This document shows positions 8,306-18,110 of a stretch of DNA of 38,839 nucleotides, piece after piece (positions within the stretch are counted from its first letter, which is position 1; each line of letters starts with the position of its first letter). Origin of the DNA: Acidobacteriota bacterium (GTDB lineage: Bacteria > Acidobacteriota > Terriglobia > Acidiferrales > UBA7541); the NCBI GenBank assembly GCA_013289715.1, contig JABCZJ010000032.1:1-38839 (forward strand), given 5' to 3'. The notes beneath the pieces are model-generated. The model saw nothing but the letters and a program-made list of their open reading frames with translations. It had not been told where the DNA came from and did not search any database. The translations under genes and the position numbers were made by a program.

Positions 8306-8660
8306 CCCGGCGGTTTTGCCTTTGTAGCGGCCAGATTTAGCCGGGAGCCGTTGACTTTGCTTTCGCATTTGTAGCGGCCGGTCGGCCTACCCATGGGCGG
8401 GCGTCTGGCGATTCTTCGCCGTTGCATCACATCCAACAGTTCGCGGAAACTCACAACGACTGTCATCCCGAACGGAGTCCCACGCTTTTTCTTGCCCGCC
8501 GCATTTTTGCGGACGCCGGACCCAGAGAGGGATCTGCTTTTCGCTGCAACGCCGCGCGTCGCAACCCTTCTGATTCGCGCTTGCGAAACGCCGACCATCC
8601 ACGGCGCTACTTCCCACCCATTCGAGTAGTAAACTATCCCCCGCCACCTGGAGGCAGCTT
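8306..8660. repeat. Intergenic region with dispersed repeats
   Basis: No gene is supported here. Two stretches beginning TTTGTAGCGGCC (about 8320 and 8368) lead into GC-rich imperfect palindromes. Positions 8461-8550 hold a roughly 90-bp unit: TGTCATCCCGAACGGAGTCC, a T-rich part, then AGAGAGGGATCTGCTTTTCG. The unit occurs in inverted orientation at 22107-22194 and, split by an inserted module, at 10519-10671. The end of the region carries the GGAGG (8650-8654) of the next gene. Confidence 0.7.
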
Positions 8661-10454
8661 TTGTCCCAGCCACACGCCGAATACTCACAACGCCTCGCAG
8701 CTCGCAAGCAAACCGTCGTCGCAAAAGACGCCCTGCACAAACAGATCGGAAATGCGAAGCTCGCAACGGTCATGGTCACGATCGTCCTCCTGTGGCTGTC
8801 GGTGAAAGACGAAGCGATTTCCACCTACTGGCTCGCGATTCCGATCGTGATCTACGCGAGCTTGGCCGTAGTGCACGAATTAGCTCTGCGCGCGCTCGCC
8901 CACGCCCGCACCGCGGTCGCATTTTTCGCGCGCGGTCTGGCGCGCCTCGAGGACGGCTGGACAGGCACCGGCGCATCCGGTGAGCGCTTCCGCAATCCCA
9001 AGCATGTGTACGCAGATGATCTCGACATCTTCGGCACCGGCTGCCTCTTCGAACTTCTCTCGACCGCGCGCCTTCCGATGGGCGAAGAGCGTCTGGCGCA
9101 GTGGCTCGGCGCCGCATCACAGGTGCCCGAAATCCGCGAAAGACAAAAAGTAATCGTCGAACTGCGCGACAAACTGGATTTGCGTGAGGAGCTCGCGCTG
9201 CTGGGCGAGGACCTGAAAGTCCGCCTCGATCCGCGCTCGCTGGAAAATTGGGCGGAAGCGCCGCCGCTGCTTCCCGCGGGAGCGTGGCGAATTGTCGCCG
9301 CGCTGCTGGCGATTTCGGCCGCGGCCACCACGATCTATTTACTGGCCACGCTGCGACTCTGGCCGCTGGCAGTTGTTCTGGCGCTCGAAGTGATCGTCCT
9401 GCTCTGGTTGCGCATACGCGCTGAGCAAGTGGTCTCGACTCTCGCGTGCAACGCCGAAGGCCTGGGCCTGTTCGCGGACATTCTGCAGCGGCTCGAACGA
9501 GAGCCATTTACCTCGCCCCGTATGCAAGGATTCACGGCGGAGCTTAAGACGGGCCCCCAAGCAGCTTCGCAGTCGGTGCGCCGGCTTGCAAATATCGTTT
9601 ACTGGATTGACGCGCGCGAAGATTTGCTCGGCCGGCTGCTCGAATTGCCCATGCTCTATACCGTGCAATGCGCCTTTGCGACCGAAGCATGGCGCACGCG
9701 TTGCGGCGGCAAACTGCGCGCCTGGGTGGACATCGCGGCGGAAATGGAAGCGCTGCTCTCGCTCGCCGGCTATTCCTACGAGCATCCGAACGATCCCTTC
9801 CCCGAATTCGCGGAAGAAATTCCTAACGCGCCCGCAGTCTTCTGCGGCGAAGAGCTCGGCCATCCCCTGATTCCATCAGCAGAATGCGTGCGCAATAGCG
9901 TGCAGCTCGACGCGCAAACCCGTCTACTGCTCGTCAGTGGCTCAAACATGTCCGGAAAAAGCACCTATCTGCGCACGGCGGGAATCAATGCGGTACTCGC
10001 GCTGTCCGGCGCGCCGATTCGCGGCAAGTCGCTGCGCATGACGCCCGTCCTTCTCGGCACCAGCATTCGCCGCGTAGATTCGCTGCAAGAACACCGCTCG
10101 AGTTTCTACACAGAAATCCTGCGCATTCGCGACGTATTCGAGTTGACGGAAAGCTCCGCACGCGTGCTGTTTTTATTCGATGAGCTGCTGGAAGGCACCA
10201 ACTCCAATGATCGCCGGATTGGCGCGGAAGGTTTGCTGCGTGCGTTGCTGGACCGCGGCGCGCTTGGAATCGTCACCACGCACGACCTCGCCCTAACCGA
10301 TATCGCACATGTGTTGCCCGGCGCCGTGCGCAACGTACATTTCCAGGATTACGTCGAGGAAGGAAAAATGCGCTTCGATCACAAACTCCGCGATGGTGTG
10401 GTAGCCAAAAGCAACGCTCTGGAACTGATGCGCCTGATCGGCCTGAAAGTGTAG
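8661..10454 (+). CDS. Membrane-anchored MutS-family ATPase
   Basis: A 597-aa protein with a C-terminal MutS domain V ATPase and four predicted membrane segments. Hydrophobic hairpins occur at about 31-70 and about 212-250. The ATPase has Walker A GSNMSGKST (427-435), Walker B VLFLFDELLEGTNSNDR (about 500-516), and the His of TTHD. A lever-like helical region lies between the second membrane hairpin and the ATPase. Mismatch-recognition domain I, with its Phe-x-Glu, is absent, so a classical mismatch-repair role is unlikely; function is unknown. The start is TTG at 8661 with GGAGG 6 nt upstream. It stands alone between two repeat-filled spacers. Annotation pipelines usually call such proteins 'DNA mismatch repair protein MutS', which probably overstates what is known. 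Confidence 0.85.
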   Translation: MSQPHAEYSQRLAARKQTVVAKDALHKQIGNAKLATVMVTIVLLWLSVKDEAISTYWLAIPIVIYASLAVVHELALRALAHARTAVAFFARGLARLEDGWTGTGASGERFRNPKHVYADDLDIFGTGCLFELLSTARLPMGEERLAQWLGAASQVPEIRERQKVIVELRDKLDLREELALLGEDLKVRLDPRSLENWAEAPPLLPAGAWRIVAALLAISAAATTIYLLATLRLWPLAVVLALEVIVLLWLRIRAEQVVSTLACNAEGLGLFADILQRLEREPFTSPRMQGFTAELKTGPQAASQSVRRLANIVYWIDAREDLLGRLLELPMLYTVQCAFATEAWRTRCGGKLRAWVDIAAEMEALLSLAGYSYEHPNDPFPEFAEEIPNAPAVFCGEELGHPLIPSAECVRNSVQLDAQTRLLLVSGSNMSGKSTYLRTAGINAVLALSGAPIRGKSLRMTPVLLGTSIRRVDSLQEHRSSFYTEILRIRDVFELTESSARVLFLFDELLEGTNSNDRRIGAEGLLRALLDRGALGIVTTHDLALTDIAHVLPGAVRNVHFQDYVEEGKMRFDHKLRDGVVAKSNALELMRLIGLKV

Positions 10455-10680
10455 TGGATTTGAGATGGTAGGGGCGGGTCTGCGACTCGCCCTGAAACGC
10501 CGCGCGCCAAGCAAGCGCTGTCGTCCCGAACGGAGTCCCGCGCTTTTTTCTGACGATGCGACCAGCAGCGTCATCCTGAGGCCGGCGCTTTTGCCTCCAG
10601 CCGGCCGTGGGATCTCTCCCGCCGCAGGCTGGCGGGCGCGGGACCGAGAGAGGGATCTGCTTTTCGTCGAACGCTACGTC
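10455..10680. repeat. Intergenic repeats, one nested inside another
   Basis: Positions 10471-10494 are a palindrome-like element with arms AGGGGCGGGTC and GACTCGCCCT. Positions 10519-10671 match the 90-bp unit seen at 8461-8550 at both ends. They are interrupted at 10550-10620 by about 70 bp that match the module at 941-1020 (CTGACGATGCGAC ... GGATCTCTCC). The simplest reading is that one repeat inserted into another. The spacer separates two convergent genes. Confidence 0.7.
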
Positions 10681-12183
10681 CTACGCATTATCAATCTGCG
10701 CGCGCTGCAACCGATCCGAATAATCAATGTAAACCGTCTTCCACTCCGAATAAAAATCCAGCGCCGCTTCGCCCGATTCGCGATGCCCGTTGCCGGTATT
10801 TTTGATCCCGCCAAACGGCAGATGCGTTTCCGCACCAATCGTCGGCGCGTTCACATAAACAATCCCGGTCTGCAAATCGCGTTGCGCGCGGAACGCATTA
10901 TTCACGTTGCGCGTGTAAATCGCGGCCGACAAGCCGTACTGCACACCGTTCGCAATATCCAGCGCTTCGTCGAAATCCTCAAACGGAATCACCGCCACCA
11001 CCGGCCCAAAAATTTCTTCCTGCGCGATGCGCATCTTCGGGTCGCAATCGCTGAACACGGTCGGCTCGTGGAACCAGCCGCGTCCCCAGGCTCCGCTCTC
11101 CAGCCGATTCCCGCCCGTCGCGAGCTTCGCGGTTTCGTCCTTGCCGATCTGCACGTACTTCATTACCGTTTTCAGTTGTTGCTCGTTGATGCACGGACCC
11201 ATGTCTGTCGAAGGATCCAGGCCGTCGCCGACTTTCAACGCCTTCACGCGCGCCACAAATTTCTCGACGAATTCGCTGTAAACTTTCTTGTGTACCGCCA
11301 CGCGGCTCGCCGCCGTGCAACGCTGCCCGCTGGTTCCAAACCCGCCCCACACCGCGCCGTCCACCGCCAGATCCAAATTCGCATCGTCCATCACGATGAT
11401 GATGTTCTTGCCGCCCATTTCCAGGTGGCACTTCTTGAACGAAGGCGCGCAAGCCTGGCTCACGATGCGCCCCACTTCGGTGGAACCGGTGAAGCTCACC
11501 AAGCCGACATCTTTATGGTTGAGAAGTGGCGCACCGGCTTCGGGACCGTCGCCGAACACCACATTCATCACTCCGCGCGGCAACCCGGCCTCGCTCAGCA
11601 CCTGCATCAAATTGTAGGTGGATAGCGGCGTATCTTCCGCCGGCTTGATCACCACCGTATTTCCCGTCACCAGCGCCGGCATTGCTTTCCACGAAGGGAT
11701 CGCCATCGGAAAATTCCAAGGACAGATCAGCCCTGCCACTCCCACGGACGTGCGCACGGACATCGCAAATTTGTTCGGCAGTTCCGACGGCGTGGTTTGC
11801 CCAAACTGGCGCCTTCCCTCCCCGGCCATCAGGTAGGTCATATCGATCGCTTCCTGCACGTCGCCGCGTGTTTCGGCGAGCACCTTGCCCATCTCGCGCG
11901 TCATGTCGCGCGAATAATCTTCCTTGCGCTCGATCAAAATTTCCGCCGCGCGATACAGAATTTCAGCGCGCTTGGGCGCAGGCGTCAGCCGCCACTTGTC
12001 GTAGGCGCCCTTCGCGGCGTCAATCGCCAGGTTCACGTCCTCTTCTGTGGAGGCTGGGAACATTCCCACCAGTTCCCCGGTGTTCGCGGGGTTGCGATTC
12101 TCGATCGCCTTGCCGCTGCGCGCCTCGATCCACTCACCATTGATGAAGTTCTTGAAAACCTTGGGCCTAGCTGGGGTCGCCAT
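10681..12183 (-). CDS. NAD(P)-dependent aldehyde dehydrogenase
   Basis: A 500-aa enzyme of the ALDH superfamily, oxidising an aldehyde or semialdehyde to the acid in the cytoplasm. The family's features are complete: CPWNFP (cofactor/transition-state Asn), KPAEDTP, the FTGST turn of the Rossmann fold, catalytic Glu in LEMGGKN (Glu255) and the nucleophile in GQRCTAASR (Cys289), then EEIFGPV. The C-terminus, with HLPFGGIKNTGNGHRESG and EWKTVYIDYSDRLQRAQID, resembles semialdehyde dehydrogenases such as ketoglutarate-semialdehyde types, but the substrate cannot be read from sequence. I start at ATG 12181-12183, which has GGGAGG 7 nt upstream; the ATG at 12187 is only 1 nt from it. It is a single-gene unit facing the MutS-like gene. 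Confidence 0.93.
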   Translation of the reverse strand: MATPARPKVFKNFINGEWIEARSGKAIENRNPANTGELVGMFPASTEEDVNLAIDAAKGAYDKWRLTPAPKRAEILYRAAEILIERKEDYSRDMTREMGKVLAETRGDVQEAIDMTYLMAGEGRRQFGQTTPSELPNKFAMSVRTSVGVAGLICPWNFPMAIPSWKAMPALVTGNTVVIKPAEDTPLSTYNLMQVLSEAGLPRGVMNVVFGDGPEAGAPLLNHKDVGLVSFTGSTEVGRIVSQACAPSFKKCHLEMGGKNIIIVMDDANLDLAVDGAVWGGFGTSGQRCTAASRVAVHKKVYSEFVEKFVARVKALKVGDGLDPSTDMGPCINEQQLKTVMKYVQIGKDETAKLATGGNRLESGAWGRGWFHEPTVFSDCDPKMRIAQEEIFGPVVAVIPFEDFDEALDIANGVQYGLSAAIYTRNVNNAFRAQRDLQTGIVYVNAPTIGAETHLPFGGIKNTGNGHRESGEAALDFYSEWKTVYIDYSDRLQRAQIDNA

Positions 12184-12263
12184 GCGCATTCCTCCCTCAT
12201 ATCAGTCGTCTGCCGCAATTTTTTCGCTATCGCTGTTCGATGCCGCGCTGTCTCCGGAGATTC

Positions 12264-12293
12264 AGAGTAACAAGCCGGTAAGCGGCGCGTCAA
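12264..12293 (-). promoter_or_regulatory. Possible promoter of the aldehyde dehydrogenase gene
   Basis: On the minus strand TTGACG (12288-12293) and TACTCT (12264-12269) are 18 nt apart, about 80 nt before the start codon. The -35 is good, the -10 moderate and the spacing slightly long. Confidence 0.35.
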
Positions 12294-12572
12294 CGCGTTG
12301 CGATTCTCATGCCTTATCCAATCCGGCCTGCGCGCCTCCGCTTTCCTGGCACAGCCACTCTTGACCGTCCTCTTCACTCACTGATCACTAATCTCCGTTC
12401 ACCCACCCGACGCTAACTACCACCCCCTCCATGCTTTGCCTCCTCTTCGCCCCAACCGCAACTTTCCACTCGAAGCCGTGTTTCACTATCAGACGCCACC
12501 GAGAGGTATTCGGGAGGCGTCGGAAGGCTGCAACTTTTATAAAGGCTTTACGGGCTCAGAAGGGGCCCCAAT
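12294..12572. other. Intergenic region between divergent genes, nothing recognised
   Basis: This holds the leader of the glycine-rich protein gene. A T/A-rich TTTTATAAAGG at about 12535-12545 could be a -10-like box about 30 nt before its start codon, but no matching -35 is evident. CACTGATCACTAATC near 12378-12392 recalls the CACTGATGAACACTG repeat seen near 21900. No gene is supported. Confidence 0.4.
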
Positions 12573-13046
12573 ATGAAACATCTGGTGAAATGTCTCATGG
12601 TTTTTGCGGTATTTGGAACGGCCTTGGCCCTCGCGCCGAACGCTAGCGCTCAGCGCTTCGCGGTAGGGGTGGGCGTCGGTCCGGGTTATGTCGGTCCGGC
12701 TCCGGTCTGCGCTTACGGTTACTACGGTTATTACCCATACGCCTGCGCGCCTTACGGCTACTACGGTCCTAGCTATTTCTCCGGCGGCCTGTTCATCGGC
12801 GCTGGCCCGTGGTTCCACGGCGGTTGGGGCGGACGTGGTTGGGGCGGACGTGGCTTCGACGGTCGCGGCGGCTTTGATGGTCGCGGCGGACGTGGCTTTG
12901 AAGGTCGCGGAGCAGTCGGCGGCGGTTTCCGTGGCGGCGCGGTGCGCGGCGGCGGCAACGGCGGCTTCCACGGTAGCGCCGGAGTCCACGGCGGCGGTGG
13001 CGGCTTCCACGGTGGTGGCGGCGGTCACGGCGGCGGCCATCGGTAA
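12573..13046 (+). CDS. Exported glycine-rich low-complexity protein
   Basis: A 157-aa protein with a clear signal peptide (MKHLVKCLMVFAVFGTALALA, cleavage likely after NASA at about 26). A Tyr/Gly/Pro-rich stretch follows (about 32-70, with YGYYGYYPYACAPYGYYG). The C-terminal half is built of GRG, GGRG and FDGRGG-type repeats ending in Gly/His-rich sequence (HGGGGG). Such composition suits an extracellular or cell-surface structural or metal-binding protein; the His-rich tail hints at metal binding, but this is inference. The start has AAGGGG about 8 nt upstream. It is a single-gene unit closed by a strong terminator. Codon-level repetition (GGTCGCGG, GGCGGACG) suggests growth by internal duplication. 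Confidence 0.8.
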   Translation: MKHLVKCLMVFAVFGTALALAPNASAQRFAVGVGVGPGYVGPAPVCAYGYYGYYPYACAPYGYYGPSYFSGGLFIGAGPWFHGGWGGRGWGGRGFDGRGGFDGRGGRGFEGRGAVGGGFRGGAVRGGGNGGFHGSAGVHGGGGGFHGGGGGHGGGHR

Positions 13047-13094
13047 TCCGCTACCGTAACGGTAAGCTTCGTACAGCCTCAAGCACAACACAAC

Positions 13095-13140
13095 GCCCAT
13101 CCTTCCCAGAGCTCCTCCCGGGAAGGATGGGCTTTTTTTT
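13095..13140 (+). terminator. Rho-independent terminator after the glycine-rich protein gene
   Basis: A perfect 13-bp stem, GCCCATCCTTCCC (13095-13107) with GGGAAGGATGGGC (13120-13132), has a 12-nt loop and is followed by eight T (13133-13140). It is 48 nt after the stop codon and is the clearest intrinsic terminator in the window. Confidence 0.93.
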
Positions 13141-13358
13141 GCATCTGTCGCCGCGAAGTCTCAGTGGCAACGAGGTTGCCTGTTACGGACGAAATGCCAC
13201 GAAAATGCGAGGCGCTCGGTGAAAAGCACGTATGCTGGGCGAAGAGTTGCTTGGGCTGCAGCTGGCATTCGAAGATGGCACTCAGTGCGTTGATCGATCG
13301 CGTGCTGCACGCGACACCTCAATTTCGGAATTGATTTGAGTATCGAGGAGCAACGGTC
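13141..13358. other. Intergenic region with small palindromes
   Basis: No gene is supported. TCGCGTGC-T-GCACGCGA at 13298-13314 and TCAATT-TCGG-AATTGA near 13319-13334 are symmetrical sequences just upstream of the 118-aa gene. They could be operator sites or simple hairpins; I see no firm promoter. Confidence 0.4.
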
Positions 13359-13715
13359 ATGAGCAAACTTTGGGAGAAAATTTCGACGAAGGGGCAGAAC
13401 GCGGCGCCCGAAGAGCCGGAAGTGAAGGAAAGCATCGCGCAGCCGGGTGACAAAGTGATGCATCGCGCGTCGGGCACGCACGGCGTGGTGACGGCTGTCG
13501 AAACGATTGGCAAAGTGCTGACCCTCTCCGTCGAGTGCGCCGATGGGCGGATGATCCGCGGGCTTGACCGCAAGGAATTCGCGTTTGCGGGTGAGGCGGG
13601 ATACACGGCGCCCCCTGTGCGGACCGTTGCAGCGCCCGTCGGCCAGGCCGCAGAAGCGATGCCGAAAATTGAAGGGGAGATTTCTACGGAATCCATTTTG
13701 GAAAAGCTCAGCTGA
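13359..13715 (+). CDS. Hypothetical protein (118 aa) with a possible SH3-like core
   Basis: I do not recognise a named family. The protein has a Lys/Glu-rich N-terminus and a central beta-rich segment, PGDKVMHRASGTHGVVTAVETIGKVLTL (about 29-56). This reads like a small SH3/KOW-type barrel, as in proteins that begin 'GD.V.H...G.G.V'. An Ala/Pro-rich linker and a short acidic helix, EISTESILEKLS, end it. There is no signal peptide or membrane segment, so it is probably cytoplasmic. GAGGAG lies about 8 nt before ATG 13359, supporting translation. It stands alone between the glycine-rich gene's terminator and the arylsulfatase region. A nucleic-acid or protein-binding role is only a guess. Confidence 0.7.
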   Translation: MSKLWEKISTKGQNAAPEEPEVKESIAQPGDKVMHRASGTHGVVTAVETIGKVLTLSVECADGRMIRGLDRKEFAFAGEAGYTAPPVRTVAAPVGQAAEAMPKIEGEISTESILEKLS

Positions 13716-13756
13716 GGAAGAACATACTTAATTCGCGCGCGCGGTAGTCACTGAAA

Positions 13757-13897
13757 ATGTCGCGCAAGTTCGACCGGTGCAAAGTCACGATCCGTACCCT
13801 CGCGTACGGCGAAGATGCGGCACCCTTGAAAATCAACGGCGTTGGTTCCGTTGACCTGAATAGCTTGGCTATCTGCCCCGGACCCTGTCAGTTTTGA
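13757..13897 (+). CDS. Possible 46-aa peptide or gene remnant
   Basis: An ATG-initiated frame of 46 codons (13757-13897, TGA) lies in the 346-bp gap before the arylsulfatase. It contains KVTIRTLAYGEDAAPLKING and ends CPGPCQF with three Cys. Composition is protein-like, but there is no Shine-Dalgarno sequence and no recognised family. It may be a remnant of a decayed gene. Confidence 0.18.
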   Translation: MSRKFDRCKVTIRTLAYGEDAAPLKINGVGSVDLNSLAICPGPCQF

Positions 13898-14061
13898 CGA
13901 TAGGCATCGATCGCTTCCGCTGATAGCTTCCCCGTTGCGTCACACCCGCACAATCGTCCGGTACAGGCTTGGAATTATACCCGGAAACGACTTGGTCCTG
14001 GCTTCTACCGCTGACGGTGCCTAACGTGGGGTCGCGCCATTGACGAACGGAGCCAACAGAG
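13898..14061. other. Leader region of the arylsulfatase gene
   Basis: No gene is supported. GGAG at 14049-14052 is the only feature that fits the next gene, 9 nt before the ATG at 14062. I saw no convincing promoter pair. Confidence 0.4.
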
Positions 14062-16506
<2,445 letters not shown>

Positions 16507-17187
16507 CCCATACACCGTTCACGCTTGACCGAAGGGCGGGTGGTTCACCCTGCCACACTACCAAACGAACGCAGTTGAGTTTACGGGCGCCGGCCCCTTC
16601 GCTTGTTGAAGGGGCCGAGTTTAGATGCGGCGTCTCTAGAGCCGTCCCATCGAAGTCTTACTTCGGTTGGCGATTCACGCCGCCGGCCGATCCTTCCCGT
16701 TATTGTTTATCCGAACACGCGCATACGAGCTGCCGGATTTACTTTTCACTGACTTACCACTCTGCGTATCTCTACGAATAGCGCGAATCCCCATTGTGTT
16801 GCCGTAAGTCGGGGCACTGTCGAAGCCCTCACAAGGACGCAACATTTGGAACGCGGCCCATCCTCAGACCTTCACCCACCCCACGCATGTGCCCGTCCCA
16901 CCCAGCCCAAATCAATCGCTAGCGAAACATAATCGAAAGCCACTGCAAATGATTGAAAACAAAGAACAGCGACCCAAATCAATCGCTGGTTTTTGCCGTG
17001 TTTTTTGCGATTACAACGGCAAAAGCAAAGGCGCCCGGCTGAAGCTGGCCGCTGCCCTTCGAACCGAGACTGCCGGTTCTCAGGATGAATTGCGCGGCAG
17101 CGCAATTCACAAATTCAAGTTCAAAGTCAAAGGAAAGAGCACAGGCAGGATTGCCCTCCTGCGGCGGGCAGGCCTACGCAAACTCGG
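16507..17187. other. 681-bp gene-free region with several hairpins and a direct repeat
   Basis: No convincing gene. Besides the hairpin at 16591-16617, three stem-loops lie close together: GAACCG/CGGTTC (17061-17079), GAATTGCGC-GGCA-GCGCAATTC (17087-17108, 9-bp perfect stem) and GCAGGA/TCCTGC (17145-17162). The 15-mer CCCAAATCAATCGCT occurs at 16906-16920 and 16973-16987. CGCCCGGCTGAAGCTGGCCG (17032-17051) is repeated almost exactly at 22298-22317. Confidence 0.6.
16591..16617 (+). terminator. Possible terminator hairpin downstream of the arylsulfatase
   Basis: A perfect 10-bp stem, CGGCCCCTTC (16591-16600) with GAAGGGGCCG (16608-16617), has a 7-nt loop. It begins 85 nt after the stop codon. 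Only a weak T-containing tail (AGTTTAG) follows, so termination is uncertain. Confidence 0.35.
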
Positions 17188-17931
17188 CTACAGCATCCAG
17201 CCGCCGGTTACGTTGATTACCTGGCCGGTGATGTAGTCGGCGGTGTCGGAGGCGAAGAATTTTACGGCGGCGGTTACGTCTTCGGAGCTGGGGGGGCGGC
17301 CCATGGGGGAGCGGGCGTCGCGGATGCGGCGGGCTTCGTCGGCGGTTAGTTCGCGTTCGTCGATGTTGGAGGGGTTGATTACGTTGACGGTGATGCCAGC
17401 TTTGGCTTCTTCGATGGCGAGCGAGCGCGAGAAGGAAACGACCGCGGCTTTAGCGGCGGCGTAGGCTGAGATTGTGCCTTGGCCGAAGGCTCGTTCGGCG
17501 CCGACAGCGCCTAGATTGATGATGCGGCCCCAGTGCTGGCGGCGCATGGCGGGGAGGGCGGCCTTGCTGGCGTGGAAGACACTGTAGAGATTGGAGGCGA
17601 TTACTTTTTGCCATTCGTCGGCGGAGGTGTCGGCGACTAGCTTCCAATTGAATTCACCTACGTTGTTGACAAGGATGTCCAGGCGGCCGAAGCGTTCGAG
17701 GACGGCGTCTATCAGGAATTGAACTTTTTCCGGGTCCGTGGCGTCGGCTTCTACGGCGAAGCATTCCGCGCCCTGGGCTTGGAGCGTGCGGAGAGTGTTT
17801 TGCGCCGCAGTTTTATTTGTGCGGTAGGAGATGGCGATGCGGACGCCTTCTTGAGCTAGTCCTTGGGCGATGCCTTTGCCGATGCCTCGGCTGCCGCCGG
17901 TGATTAGTGCGGCGCGATTGCGTAATGGCAC
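17188..17931 (-). CDS. SDR-family oxidoreductase (FabG-like)
   Basis: A 247-aa short-chain dehydrogenase/reductase using NAD(P)H on a keto or hydroxy substrate. The cofactor motif TGGSRGIG is at 11-18, NNVG at 89-92 and the catalytic YAAAK at 157-161. The last residues (ITGQVINVTGGWML) are typical of the FabG-like group. The catalytic Ser expected in IIN-x-S before the Tyr appears replaced: the sequence is IINLGAVGAE, placing Ala142 where FabG has Ser138, with two extra residues before Tyr157. Activity may therefore be altered, or the alignment may shift. The start is GTG 17929-17931 with GGAG upstream. It is transcribed away from the RsbU-like gene's end with a 179-bp gap. The substrate is unknown. 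Confidence 0.88.
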   Translation of the reverse strand: MPLRNRAALITGGSRGIGKGIAQGLAQEGVRIAISYRTNKTAAQNTLRTLQAQGAECFAVEADATDPEKVQFLIDAVLERFGRLDILVNNVGEFNWKLVADTSADEWQKVIASNLYSVFHASKAALPAMRRQHWGRIINLGAVGAERAFGQGTISAYAAAKAAVVSFSRSLAIEEAKAGITVNVINPSNIDERELTADEARRIRDARSPMGRPPSSEDVTAAVKFFASDTADYITGQVINVTGGWML

Positions 17932-18110
17932 GGTGGCTCCTGAGTTTAGAGTGGCGTAAGTATAATGAATTTTTTGGGAATTGTACGGGTGAGTCGGCGA
18001 AAAAAGATTGGCTAGAGGGGCACAGAGTCGCAGAGAGAGAGGCGCGCGAGGAGAAAGACGAAGCGAGATCCTTCATCCGCATCCGCGGGTTCAGGATGAC
18101 GAACGATGGA
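17932..18110. repeat. Intergenic dispersed repeat, inverted copy
   Basis: About 18010-18101 reads GAGGGGCACAGAGTCGCAGA ... GATCCTTCATCC ... TCAGGATGACG. Read on the minus strand this is GTCATCCTGA, GGATC, then TCTGCGACTCTGTGCC, the same order as the two-part repeat at 959-1105. No gene is supported. Confidence 0.55.

Noticed and set aside
10465..11625. 386-aa open frame antisense to the aldehyde dehydrogenase
   Set aside because: It begins in repeat DNA and mirrors the ALDH codons; no family motif.
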